Part shown: positions 17,745 to 25,043 of the stretch, piece by piece
Position numbering within the stretch: position 1 is the first letter of the stretch
Layout: every line of letters starts with the position of its first letter
NCBI GenBank assembly: GCA_045643185.1
Contig: JAZUKH010000003.1
Location: 1-31,288 of the forward strand
DNA: 31,288 nucleotides
Reading direction: 5' to 3'
DNA from: RGIG464 sp045643185
GTDB taxonomy: Bacteria; Myxococcota_A; Bradymonadia; UBA4248
Made by a program: the position numbers and the translations under genes
The notes under the pieces: generated by a model
The model's database searches: none
Told to the model about the DNA's origin: nothing
The model's input: only the letters and a program-made list of their open reading frames with translations

Positions 17745-17859
17745 GGCCCTGCCAGGCGAAGGGGTAGCGGCGTATTTGGCGATAACGCGGTAGAGACGTC
17801 CGGTCCGGGCGTCTCTACCGCGTTATCGCCAAATAGCCGCGTAGGGGGAGACTTCCCCC
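17745..17859 (-). repeat. Composite palindromic intergenic repeat, copy E3 (inverted)
   Basis: This reads as the reverse complement of copy E2: GGCCCTGCCAGG at 17745–17756, hairpin B at 17767–17840, and hairpin A GGGGGA-GACT-TCCCCC at 17844–17859. Hairpin B is much enlarged: basal GCGGC/GCCGC, an unpaired G at 17772 (the C on the other strand), then a perfect 26-bp stem (17773–17798 with 17810–17835) and an 11-nt loop. The element begins 43 nt after the recB-like stop and could end that transcript. It occupies about half of the 254-nt gap; the remainder should hold the promoter of the next lipoprotein gene, which I cannot place. Confidence 0.9.
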
Positions 17860-17956
17860 TCATCATAAACAGTATTACGCATTGCACCGAACGTTATTTC
17901 CTTGCTATACAACAGCGCTTTTTTTTGACCTGGTCGTTTTAGCAAAAGGACAGTTT

Positions 17957-19780
17957 ATGAAATCGAAATGGACATGGATCTTGAGTTTAGCGTTGGTTTT
18001 GGGCGCGTGTGACGAGAAAAACGAGGACGAAGCGCCTGTGATGACTTGCACGGAAAACGTGTGTGCGAGCGAAGTCGTGTTGCAGCGCTGTGTGAACGGT
18101 GTGCCCACGAAAGAAGAGTGTGAAGCCAACCATTACTGTGCGGATGGCGAATGTCGGGCACGAACGTTCAAAACGTGTGATATCAAGCCGTATTGCGACT
18201 CGGACGGCAAGACGCTTCACTATTGCGAAGCCAATCAGGCCGCCACGATGATCTGTGACGACGGTTGCGAAGCGGGACAATGTAAAGACCCTGTTGTCGT
18301 GCCGGATCCATGCCCTGGGTGCGAAGGCACGTGCGATCGTGGGGTCTGCGTGACCAACGCGATGAAGGCGGTCAAAGCGGGGGATGCGTGTAGCCCGGAT
18401 TTTGTGCCGTTTTGCCGTGAAGACAGCATGGTGTACTGCAATACCAAGGGAAGTGTGGTCATCTCGGATTGCGCAGAAAACGGCGGCTGCCATGTCGTGA
18501 AGGGGCAGGATACCGGTTTGGACGTGTCGTGCGGCGGACCCGCTGAAAAATGCACGGCTGTGGGCGACCCTATTCCCTATTGTGGCGAACTTAGTGGAAT
18601 GTATTACACCAGCCGCTACGTGTGTTCAAAAGATACGGAAGGCAACTTCATTGCACGCGACCAGTTGCTGTATGGCATGTACAATCTGTGTGAGTTCGGA
18701 TGTAATGCCGAAAAGACCGACTGCGAGAAGCTCACCGAATGCTCGTTCATCACCAAGTGTGACGGGGATACGCTCATATCGTGCAAGGACTACACGGAGA
18801 TCGGCGAAAAGGTCGTTCAGAAACAGACCGATTGCGCCGAAAAGGGACTTGTGTGCGCGATGTCCGGCAATCAATATGCCTGTAACGAAGTTTGTGACGA
18901 AAAAGACGTTGGAAACGTCACGTACGCCTGCCTCACCGACATGTTAGGGCATCAGGTCTCCATTTCTAAGACCTGCACCAAGTCTTCGTCCAAGTTTTAT
19001 AACGTCGAGAAAAAGACGATCTGTCAGCACGGGTGTGACACGGAGACGGGCGATTGTCACAAGTACCATGAGAAAGAAGGTCAGGTCTGCCTGGATTCCT
19101 TCAAACCAGTCTGTGAAAATGGCGTGGCGTTGAACTGTGTGGCCAATAAGATCTACACGAATGACTGTGTGGCCGAACACGACTCGAACTGGGGCTGCCA
19201 GATCGTCGACACGACGGCAGCGTGTCTCGAAAAGTGCGACGAAGTGAACGAAACTGTTAAGTATTGCGCGTACGACGCTTATTACGAAGCGAATCTGCTT
19301 TACGAAACGACGTGCATGGAGGGGGATGATGGCAATCATTACCGCGTGTACGATGAAGACAAGTCGATCATCTGTTTTTCGGGCTGTAACGAGGCGGGTG
19401 ACGCCTGTCAGTATCCTGAAGGCGAGTCTTGCGATCCGGATGAACTCAAGCCTCATTGCGAAGGCGATTACGTTGTGAGTTGTTACGTGCCCAAGAATGC
19501 GTCAACAGGTGAACTGGAAGTCGAAAATTGTCGCGATTACGGGGCTAATTACACTTGTGCGCCGGTGAACGACGAATTTGGCTGCTTCGAGAAATGTCCG
19601 AAGCTCGGTGAACAGCGCACGGTTTGTAAGGAACTTTATGGCATTGGCGCCATCGCGCAGTCGTACGAGTGCTGGTACGATGACGCAATGGGCGAACTCG
19701 TCTGGATGGAAGACCTCGATTACGAGCTTTGCACGCGTGGGTGTAATTACGAAGCCACGGGGTGCAAAGAAGATATTTAG
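17957..19780 (+). CDS. Cysteine-rich lipoprotein 1
   Basis: This 607-residue protein has a lipoprotein signal peptide: basic KSK, hydrophobic core, lipobox LGAC with the lipidated Cys at 18. An Asp follows the Cys; this is an inner-membrane retention signal in E. coli, but the rule may not hold here. The mature part is made of about eight diverged cysteine-rich modules of 50–80 residues, each with patterns such as C-x(5–7)-C, a short polar turn, then C-x(3–5)-C, likely disulfide-bonded. The ATG at 17957 follows AAAGGA with 6 nt spacing; the frame opens upstream at 17882 without a signal peptide or ribosome site. I recognise the style (cell-surface Cys-rich lipoproteins of Myxococcota and relatives) but not a function. 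It resembles the lipoproteins at 26320 and 28433 in layout rather than in alignable sequence. Confidence 0.8.
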   Translation: MKSKWTWILSLALVLGACDEKNEDEAPVMTCTENVCASEVVLQRCVNGVPTKEECEANHYCADGECRARTFKTCDIKPYCDSDGKTLHYCEANQAATMICDDGCEAGQCKDPVVVPDPCPGCEGTCDRGVCVTNAMKAVKAGDACSPDFVPFCREDSMVYCNTKGSVVISDCAENGGCHVVKGQDTGLDVSCGGPAEKCTAVGDPIPYCGELSGMYYTSRYVCSKDTEGNFIARDQLLYGMYNLCEFGCNAEKTDCEKLTECSFITKCDGDTLISCKDYTEIGEKVVQKQTDCAEKGLVCAMSGNQYACNEVCDEKDVGNVTYACLTDMLGHQVSISKTCTKSSSKFYNVEKKTICQHGCDTETGDCHKYHEKEGQVCLDSFKPVCENGVALNCVANKIYTNDCVAEHDSNWGCQIVDTTAACLEKCDEVNETVKYCAYDAYYEANLLYETTCMEGDDGNHYRVYDEDKSIICFSGCNEAGDACQYPEGESCDPDELKPHCEGDYVVSCYVPKNASTGELEVENCRDYGANYTCAPVNDEFGCFEKCPKLGEQRTVCKELYGIGAIAQSYECWYDDAMGELVWMEDLDYELCTRGCNYEATGCKEDI

Positions 19781-19797
19781 TTGAATCCGTTTTGGGT

Positions 19798-19827
19798 GCC
19801 GTTGAGGGATCGCATTCTCTCAACGGC
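19798..19827. terminator. Bidirectional terminator-like hairpin between convergent genes
   Basis: GCCGTTGAGGGA (19798–19809) pairs with TCTCTCAACGGC (19816–19827), 12 bp with one G–T, across the loop TCGCAT. It sits in the 49-nt gap between two convergent genes. No T-run is present on either side, so termination strength is uncertain. Confidence 0.6.
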
Positions 19828-19829
19828 GA

Positions 19830-22310
19830 TCAAGGCTGTTGTTCGAGGATCTGTTTGGCGAGCTTGTCGTGAGGACGGTATTTGAGCGCGCGCTGAGCCG
19901 CGATCGTGGCATGTTCATGCTCGCCAAGTCGGTGCGCCATGATGGCTTCAGACAAGGCTAGTTCGTATTTGACCGTGGATGTGCTGGGCGCGATGTTGCG
20001 ATAACGCACGAGCAGTTTTTCGATATCGTGTTTATAGTTCGCTTCGACGGGCGCGTAGAGTGCCGTCAAAAAGAGGCGTTTTGACCAATAGCCGGCTTCG
20101 TTCTGAAGCGTTTGTTCTGCCTCAGACAAGGTTTTGAGCAGATGGACGAAGTCTTTTTGAGCCGTGTCCCAGTCGCACACGATGTTGAGGCTGATCAACG
20201 AGTTTGGGGGGAGTGGCTGCTGTTGCGCGATGCGTCTGGCGTCGTCGTCGTCACCGAGTTTTTGCCAAAGGTTAAATTCGATCCACTGGGCTTGTTCGTT
20301 TAAGCCGAGTTTTTGGGCGCGTTTTGAGAGTTCGAGTGCTTCGACGAATTTTGCGTGGGCCATGAGGTTTTGGGTGGCGGGCAAAAGGACGTTGGCGTGT
20401 GCCGTGTCGACGTCGAGCGCTTGAATGACGGTCGCGGGGAATTCGAACAGGTCGCTCGCGGCACGTGGTGGTTGGACGATGTCGGTCGCAAAAGCCCGTG
20501 ACAGGCAGTGTGCCGCATCGTCGTTGCGATGCAGGGCTGTGTGAATTTTGGCGAGTCGCAGCCAGGTTTCGGCATCGCGTGGGGCGAGTTGCGTGGCGCG
20601 TTCGAGCCATGGCAAAGCGCGCGTGTAGTCGTGCTCGGGCATTTTGGCGGCTTGCAGCGTGAGCGAGGTGCCCACGGCTTTGGGCACGACGGGGGATGCC
20701 GCGCGCGCCGTCGTCAGCGCGACGAGTGCTGGCTGTGCGGGCGTGCCGTCGGCCCAGACGAGTTCGTGCGCGGCGTTTTGGGTGATGGGACCGCGTTCAA
20801 AAGCAGTCATCAGGTCGCGCGAGGTAAGCCCGTTGAAAGCCAGGTCGGCATTCAGGCATGCGACCACAGCCGCGAGCGCCGTGACGCCCAGACCGATGCT
20901 CGCAGAAATTTTGTGGCTTGTAGCACGCACCTGGTTTTCGCGAATTTGCAGGTAGTCGGCGCGACCACAGATCATGCCACCCAGCAACGTCGCCAGGTAG
21001 CCGACTGTCCAGTAGCGAAGCCCAAAGTCAAAGTAGCTTTGTAGCAAAATGGCACAGAGGGCGAGCATGATGGCCAGCGTGGTGTGGTCGACGTGAAAAC
21101 GTCGAAAGGTTTTGACGAGGCGAACGAGTGCGACGAGCGTGAGCGCGACGAGCGTGAGCCACACGAGCAGGCCAAATTCGAGCGCGGGTTCGAGATACTC
21201 GTTTTCGGCGTGGTTGAACACTTTGGGAAAAGAAAACGATTGATGTGCCAAATAGGCGTCTTCAAAGGCGGAACGCCCAAAACCAGCGGGAAACCATGCC
21301 GCAACGATGTTTGCAAAATCGGCATAAAGCTGCGTTTTTTCGAAGTGTGCCGTGGGCTGAGTGACCACGTCTTCTGCGGCGAAGGTGAGCGTGGTGTTTT
21401 CGTATTCCGTGAACGAATTTTCAAGACTGGGTAAAGAAAAGACTGCGAGCAGACAGATGACGGCGACGCCTGCGATGACGAGCATGCGTTGACGTTTTGG
21501 TGCAGACGAGCGGCGTCTCACAAAACAGAATGCGGCCAGCATCAGGTGCGTGAGTCCCCAGGCCATAAGCGCGCCACGGCTGTGCAGGTAGAACACCGTA
21601 GCGGATGTGATGAACCAGACGCTCCAATGCACGACGTGCGAGAGCGCGGGGGCCTGACCGTGGCGTTTGAGCAGGTCGTGTGCCAGCGCCAAAACGGCGA
21701 TCGCGGCCAACGCGATGGAAACGTGGTTGTCGTTGATCGCCGGGCCAAATCGCAGTAACTGGTTGGCACCGTGGGTTTGCCAGACGGGCAGGGCGTGCGC
21801 AATGACTTCGAGTACGACGAGCACGGCACCCGCACCAAATAGACAGAATGTGACGGCCTTCATACATTTACGGTTGTAAAACGTGCATGCCACGGCGTTG
21901 AAGAGCGCCGTTTGGCCAAGAAGCAGGCACAGCGCGTACGCCGTTCGCGCGCGCGACACGCTCAGATAGGCAAAATCACAGGTCGAATCCATCAGTGCGG
22001 CATTTTGACGATAGATCCCGGCGGCGCGTGGTGAGAGCAGATCGACGAGGCCGATGGGCAACGGCACGAGTTGCAAGGTCGTGGCCATGAGCATCAGCCC
22101 AAAGACGCAGTTGAATGCCATGACGTTGCGCGTGGCGACCGGCTGGGGGGCTCCGTACGCGCGCGGCACAACGACGAACGCGGCCCAGATGACCGAAAGC
22201 ACGACCAAGCTGAACGCGGGAACGGCGTGCGCGGCGCCCGAAAATAGCGCCCAAACCGCGAGCGTCGTGCAAAAGAGGATGGTTGAGGCGCGCAAACTCA
22301 ATGAAGACAT
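19830..22310 (-). CDS. O-antigen-ligase-like membrane protein with C-terminal TPRs
   Basis: This 826-residue protein has about ten to twelve predicted membrane helices in its first half, then a soluble half. The signature of the O-antigen ligase/polymerase (Wzy_C) family is present: SRGALMAWG in a central helix pair, a large periplasmic loop with a GFGRSAFEDAY turn, and HAENEYLEPALEFGLLVWL near residue 365. Such proteins transfer or polymerise glycans at the periplasmic face. Residues of about 540–826 contain TPR-like helices (ALPWLERATQLAPRDAETWLRLAKIH and similar), a common extension in this family. ATG 22310 was chosen because it lies 2 nt after the stop of the upstream gene, implying translational coupling, and starts the first helix. 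Acceptor and sugar substrate are unknown, since no glycosyltransferases are nearby. It could alternatively be a protein glycosyltransferase of the PglL/WaaL-like group. Confidence 0.75.
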   Translation of the reverse strand: MSSLSLRASTILFCTTLAVWALFSGAAHAVPAFSLVVLSVIWAAFVVVPRAYGAPQPVATRNVMAFNCVFGLMLMATTLQLVPLPIGLVDLLSPRAAGIYRQNAALMDSTCDFAYLSVSRARTAYALCLLLGQTALFNAVACTFYNRKCMKAVTFCLFGAGAVLVVLEVIAHALPVWQTHGANQLLRFGPAINDNHVSIALAAIAVLALAHDLLKRHGQAPALSHVVHWSVWFITSATVFYLHSRGALMAWGLTHLMLAAFCFVRRRSSAPKRQRMLVIAGVAVICLLAVFSLPSLENSFTEYENTTLTFAAEDVVTQPTAHFEKTQLYADFANIVAAWFPAGFGRSAFEDAYLAHQSFSFPKVFNHAENEYLEPALEFGLLVWLTLVALTLVALVRLVKTFRRFHVDHTTLAIMLALCAILLQSYFDFGLRYWTVGYLATLLGGMICGRADYLQIRENQVRATSHKISASIGLGVTALAAVVACLNADLAFNGLTSRDLMTAFERGPITQNAAHELVWADGTPAQPALVALTTARAASPVVPKAVGTSLTLQAAKMPEHDYTRALPWLERATQLAPRDAETWLRLAKIHTALHRNDDAAHCLSRAFATDIVQPPRAASDLFEFPATVIQALDVDTAHANVLLPATQNLMAHAKFVEALELSKRAQKLGLNEQAQWIEFNLWQKLGDDDDARRIAQQQPLPPNSLISLNIVCDWDTAQKDFVHLLKTLSEAEQTLQNEAGYWSKRLFLTALYAPVEANYKHDIEKLLVRYRNIAPSTSTVKYELALSEAIMAHRLGEHEHATIAAQRALKYRPHDKLAKQILEQQP

Positions 22311-22312
22311 GG

Positions 22313-24409
22313 CTACTGAATGATCATTTCGGGCATGACATGGCGTGAACGGAACGTGTGGAGCGTCTTGGCGATGTCGAGCGGGGCGTGACCAAAGTCG
22401 TTCCAATTTTGAATGGGTTCGGCAGACTCGTCGAGGGCGAGACCCAAAGCTGGTCCGCTCAACGTCATGCCGGAGCGCGCGAGCATTGTGTCGGCGTTGA
22501 TCGTCTGGCCGGGCGTGACGGCGAGCGTCGCCAGGTGCGTCAGACGACTATAAAATTGACCCGGGTGCTGAATCAGGATGGTGTTGCCGAGCTGGGGCAG
22601 GTTGCCGCACAAGATGACGGTGCCTCGCGCAACCGGATAGACCGGCGTGCCCATGGGTAACCGGTAGAGCGTCTCATCCTCATTAGACATCGTGGCATTC
22701 ATGTTCATGCGCGTGACAGGTGGTACGGGAATCTCGGCGTCGATCCCAAGAAAATCGGCGATCCACAAGGCTGTGAGCGTCTGCATCTGGACGACGGGCG
22801 GCGCCACATAGTCGGTGAGACGTCGGTGCGGTTGTTGGCGGATGGCGCGAAAGTCGTCGTTTTCGAGGCGTAAAACGTGGTCGTCGTAATTATCAAACAG
22901 GTCGACCGCGTGCTGGCTCGCATGAACGATGGCTTTGAGGGGCAGGGCATGTGGGTCGCGTGCGATGCGTGAAAGCGCGGTCTTGAACCAGCGCCGTCTT
23001 AAGGGTTGACCTTCGACTGAGCCGAGCGGCAACGCGCGCGCCGAGACATCATCGAGCAGCAGATCGCCACGGATCTGCGCCGTCAGGCGTCTGACCCAGG
23101 TCTCGAGCGGGTGCGGCGAATCCTTAAACAGTTGCGCGCATATCCGCTCGTTTTCACGCTCCGACAAAAATATTGGCATATTTTGATGGAGGATCGTCCA
23201 ACCTTCGGGCATTTCGATCGCCTGGGCGAGGTGGGGCTGCGACAGCGTTTTGAGGCACTCGACGAAGGTTTGGCGTTGTTCAGGCGTCATTGGGTCGAGC
23301 GGACCGATCTGGCGGTCGCCCACGACGACGATATTGTTCGCATTCACCGTGAGTTCGCCCGGGAGCGTGTCAGGCTGCGGCGTGTGGGCTGCGTCTTCGT
23401 TAAAACTTGTTTCCTGCCATGGCCGTTTGTCGGCATTTTGACCCAAAAAATCGGCTTCGTCGTAGCGTTTGCCTTCAAATTCGCCTTCGCCCTGAACAAT
23501 GTTTTCGAATCGACTTTGCCAGTGTGTGGCCAGTCGTCCGTGCATTTTTGAAAGGATCGCGTCGGCGAGGGTGAGACATTTGTCAGTATCGGAAACGCCG
23601 GTGAGTGAGGGCGTGTCGAGGTTGGGTTTGACGGGCGCCGCGTCGAACATCAGGGCAAAGCCACGCAGCGAGGTCATGCCGATGCGGATCGCGTCGTTGC
23701 GCGTCGTTTCAAAACGGCGTCCCACCACGCGTTGACGTTGCTGGTGACGCGCTTCCGGATGGAGGGCCAGCAGTCGTAATCCTGATTCCACGTCTTCGGG
23801 CAACTGTAGCGCTTTTTTGCACAAAATCGGGTCGTACCGCAGAATAAATCGCTCTTCAAAAAAACGCGCTAACGCGGTCTGGCCTTCTTCGATGGCTTCG
23901 CGGATCGGCGCGCGTCGGTCGCCAAAAAAATGGTCAAAAAACTCGTCGTTTGACATGCCGCATTGACTCGGCATCTGACTGAGATAGCTCGCGAGTGAAC
24001 CGTCGTGGAGCGATAGACCAAGACCATATTTGACGTCGCCGTTGCGTTGGATCTCGATTGCGGTGAAATCTTCGGTGGCGTTTTCAAAAAAGCTGTTCAG
24101 CGCGCACAATTTTTCGATAAGCGGCGCCTCAGCGCTGCGTTTTGAGAGACCTGCCCAGTCCAAAATGGCATGCGCTTCGTTCACCAGTGCCACAAAGTCG
24201 CTCGCCATGGTCGCTAGCCGTTCGAGTGTCGGAAGGATCTGGGCGATCGCGGGCAAAACGTTTGAAAGATCATTGGCTGACAGACAGGAGACTTGGATCA
24301 CGCTTTCGACTTCTGACGAAGAAATACGGCTCCGTAAGTCAGGTTGATCATTAAATACCGTCATCTGCGAAGCGAGCGTATCCAGAAATGTTGCAATGCG
24401 TGCGTTCAT
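22313..24409 (-). CDS. Large protein with degenerate LytM/M23 C-terminal domain
   Basis: This 698-residue protein has no recognisable signal peptide. Most of it (residues 1–~570) I do not recognise: helical, with a WQSRFENIVQGEGEFEGKRY region and basic stretches. Residues of about 590–665 resemble an M23/LytM peptidase core: MGTPVYPVARGTVILCGN, GNTILIQHPGQFYSRLTHLATL, VTPGQTINADTMLA, GMTLSGP. The His equivalent to that in the family's YAHLS is present, but the final HLHFE is replaced by ALGLAL, and no upstream H-x3-D pair is visible, so the zinc site is broken. Degenerate LytM domains elsewhere act as regulators of amidases. The ATG at 24409 has an excellent GGAGG site (24414–24418 on the complement). 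The O-antigen-ligase-like gene starts 2 nt after this stop, so the two products are probably made together. Confidence 0.72.
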   Translation of the reverse strand: MNARIATFLDTLASQMTVFNDQPDLRSRISSSEVESVIQVSCLSANDLSNVLPAIAQILPTLERLATMASDFVALVNEAHAILDWAGLSKRSAEAPLIEKLCALNSFFENATEDFTAIEIQRNGDVKYGLGLSLHDGSLASYLSQMPSQCGMSNDEFFDHFFGDRRAPIREAIEEGQTALARFFEERFILRYDPILCKKALQLPEDVESGLRLLALHPEARHQQRQRVVGRRFETTRNDAIRIGMTSLRGFALMFDAAPVKPNLDTPSLTGVSDTDKCLTLADAILSKMHGRLATHWQSRFENIVQGEGEFEGKRYDEADFLGQNADKRPWQETSFNEDAAHTPQPDTLPGELTVNANNIVVVGDRQIGPLDPMTPEQRQTFVECLKTLSQPHLAQAIEMPEGWTILHQNMPIFLSERENERICAQLFKDSPHPLETWVRRLTAQIRGDLLLDDVSARALPLGSVEGQPLRRRWFKTALSRIARDPHALPLKAIVHASQHAVDLFDNYDDHVLRLENDDFRAIRQQPHRRLTDYVAPPVVQMQTLTALWIADFLGIDAEIPVPPVTRMNMNATMSNEDETLYRLPMGTPVYPVARGTVILCGNLPQLGNTILIQHPGQFYSRLTHLATLAVTPGQTINADTMLARSGMTLSGPALGLALDESAEPIQNWNDFGHAPLDIAKTLHTFRSRHVMPEMIIQ

Positions 24410-24433
24410 AAAGCCTCCAAAACAATATTTGTC

Positions 24434-24459
24434 TCTATACCACACAATGGATTGTGTGG
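24434..24459 (-). promoter_or_regulatory. Promoter/operator of the minus-strand pair
   Basis: On the minus strand a -10-like TATAGA (24439 down to 24434) lies about 25 nt before the ATG at 24409, giving a short leader with the GGAGG site. Directly upstream is a perfect 9-bp inverted repeat, CCACACAAT (24440–24448) and ATTGTGTGG (24451–24459), with 2 nt between arms. It fills the place of the promoter spacer and no good -35 is visible, which fits a regulated promoter. The binding protein is unknown. Confidence 0.45.
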
Positions 24460-24508
24460 GGCAGTGACGAGAAAAAATGACGTGTCGAAAAAAAATTAAA
24501 AAAAGTTC

Positions 24509-24537
24509 TTGACGCATAGGTCGAATGCGCGTAAAAG
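24509..24537 (+). promoter_or_regulatory. Promoter of the tRNA cluster
   Basis: TTGACG (24509–24514) and TAAAAG (24532–24537) are separated by 17 nt and lie about 45 nt before the first tRNA, in a sensible position and direction. The -35 matches consensus at five of six positions; the -10 is weaker. Confidence 0.6.
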
Positions 24538-24545
24538 CTCGCCTC

Positions 24546-24570
24546 GCACGATGAATGAGAGGTATCGTGC
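24546..24570 (+). other. Hairpin in the tRNA transcript leader
   Basis: GCACGAT (24546–24552) pairs with ATCGTGC (24564–24570) across an 11-nt loop, directly after the expected transcription start and 13 nt before the first tRNA. It may protect or guide processing of the 5' leader. Confidence 0.4.
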
Positions 24571-24583
24571 AGATGATTGTCAT

Positions 24584-24654
24584 TCCGCGATCGTTCAATG
24601 GCAGGACAACGGGTTCTGGCCCCGTCAATCTAGGTTCGAATCCTGGCCGCGGAA
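24584..24654 (+). tRNA. tRNA-Gln (anticodon CTG), copy 1
   Basis: The 71-nt sequence folds as a tRNA: acceptor TCCGCGA/CCGCGGA, D stem GTTC/GGAC, anticodon stem ACGGG/CCCGT with loop TTCTGGC (anticodon CTG), and T arm CTAGG-TTCGAAT-CCTGG. The discriminator is A. The 3' CCA is not encoded and must be added. The last acceptor pair is an A–C mismatch (7·66). It is identical to the second copy. Confidence 0.95.
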
Positions 24655-24660
24655 TCTTAT

Positions 24661-24735
24661 GGCGAGTTCGTCTAGTGGTTAGGACGCTGGCCTCTCACGT
24701 CGGTAACACGAGTTCGAATCTCGTACTCGCTGCCA
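24661..24735 (+). tRNA. tRNA-Glu (anticodon CTC)
   Basis: The 75-nt sequence including an encoded CCA (24733–24735) folds with acceptor GGCGAGT/ACTCGCT (a G–T first pair), D stem GTCT/GGAC, anticodon loop CTCTCAC (anticodon CTC) and T arm ACGAG-TTCGAAT-CTCGT. Discriminator G. It lies 6 nt after the first tRNA-Gln, so the two must be cleaved from one transcript. Confidence 0.95.
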
Positions 24736-24764
24736 CACAATCATCGAAATAAAACGATGAATAT

Positions 24765-24835
24765 TCCGCGATCGTTCAATGGCAGGACAACGGGTTCTGG
24801 CCCCGTCAATCTAGGTTCGAATCCTGGCCGCGGAA
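24765..24835 (+). tRNA. tRNA-Gln (anticodon CTG), copy 2
   Basis: This is an exact 71-nt duplicate of the first tRNA-Gln, again without encoded CCA. A 6-bp hairpin TCATCG/CGATGA (24741–24760) fills the spacer after tRNA-Glu. The terminator begins directly after the tRNA. Confidence 0.95.
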
Positions 24836-24836
24836 T

Positions 24837-24870
24837 TAAAAAAGCCGATTCTTTTGAATCGGCTTTTTTT
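24837..24870 (+). terminator. Intrinsic terminator of the tRNA cluster
   Basis: AGCCGATTC (24843–24851), loop TTTT, GAATCGGCT (24856–24864), then a run of T to 24870. An A-run on the 5' side would let it work on the opposite strand too. Confidence 0.93.
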
Positions 24871-24909
24871 GTCTCTATCGCCGACGCTGATCGGACTTAT
24901 TCGTCTTCT

Positions 24910-25020
24910 CACGCCCCCTCGGCGTACTCTTTGTCTTTCGCACGCCCCCTCGGCGTACTCTCTATTTTTTCTCACGCCCCCTCGGCGTACTCTCCGTCTT
25001 TCTCACGCCATTACGACGTG
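24910..25020 (+). repeat. 31-bp tandem repeats upstream of mtnA
   Basis: Three exact 21-nt units begin at 24910, 24941 and 24973, each built as CACGCCCCCTCGGCG plus TACTCT, separated by 10–11 nt of T-rich sequence. A fourth, degenerate unit starts at 25004 (CACGCCATTACGACGTG). They fill most of the space between the tRNA terminator and mtnA. The core CGCCCCCTCGGC is close to the tail of copy E1 (3283–3296). Role unknown. Confidence 0.85.
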
Positions 25021-25043
25021 TTTTTTGCTCTCAGGTTGTTGTT

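Noticed and set aside
17627..17942. Small open frames on both strands across 17745–17859
   Set aside because: They translate the palindromic repeat (giving similar peptides on both strands) and have no supporting start.
24910..25020. CRISPR array
   Set aside because: Only three exact short units with 10–11 nt T-rich gaps; real spacers would be about 30 nt and unrelated, and no cas genes are present.
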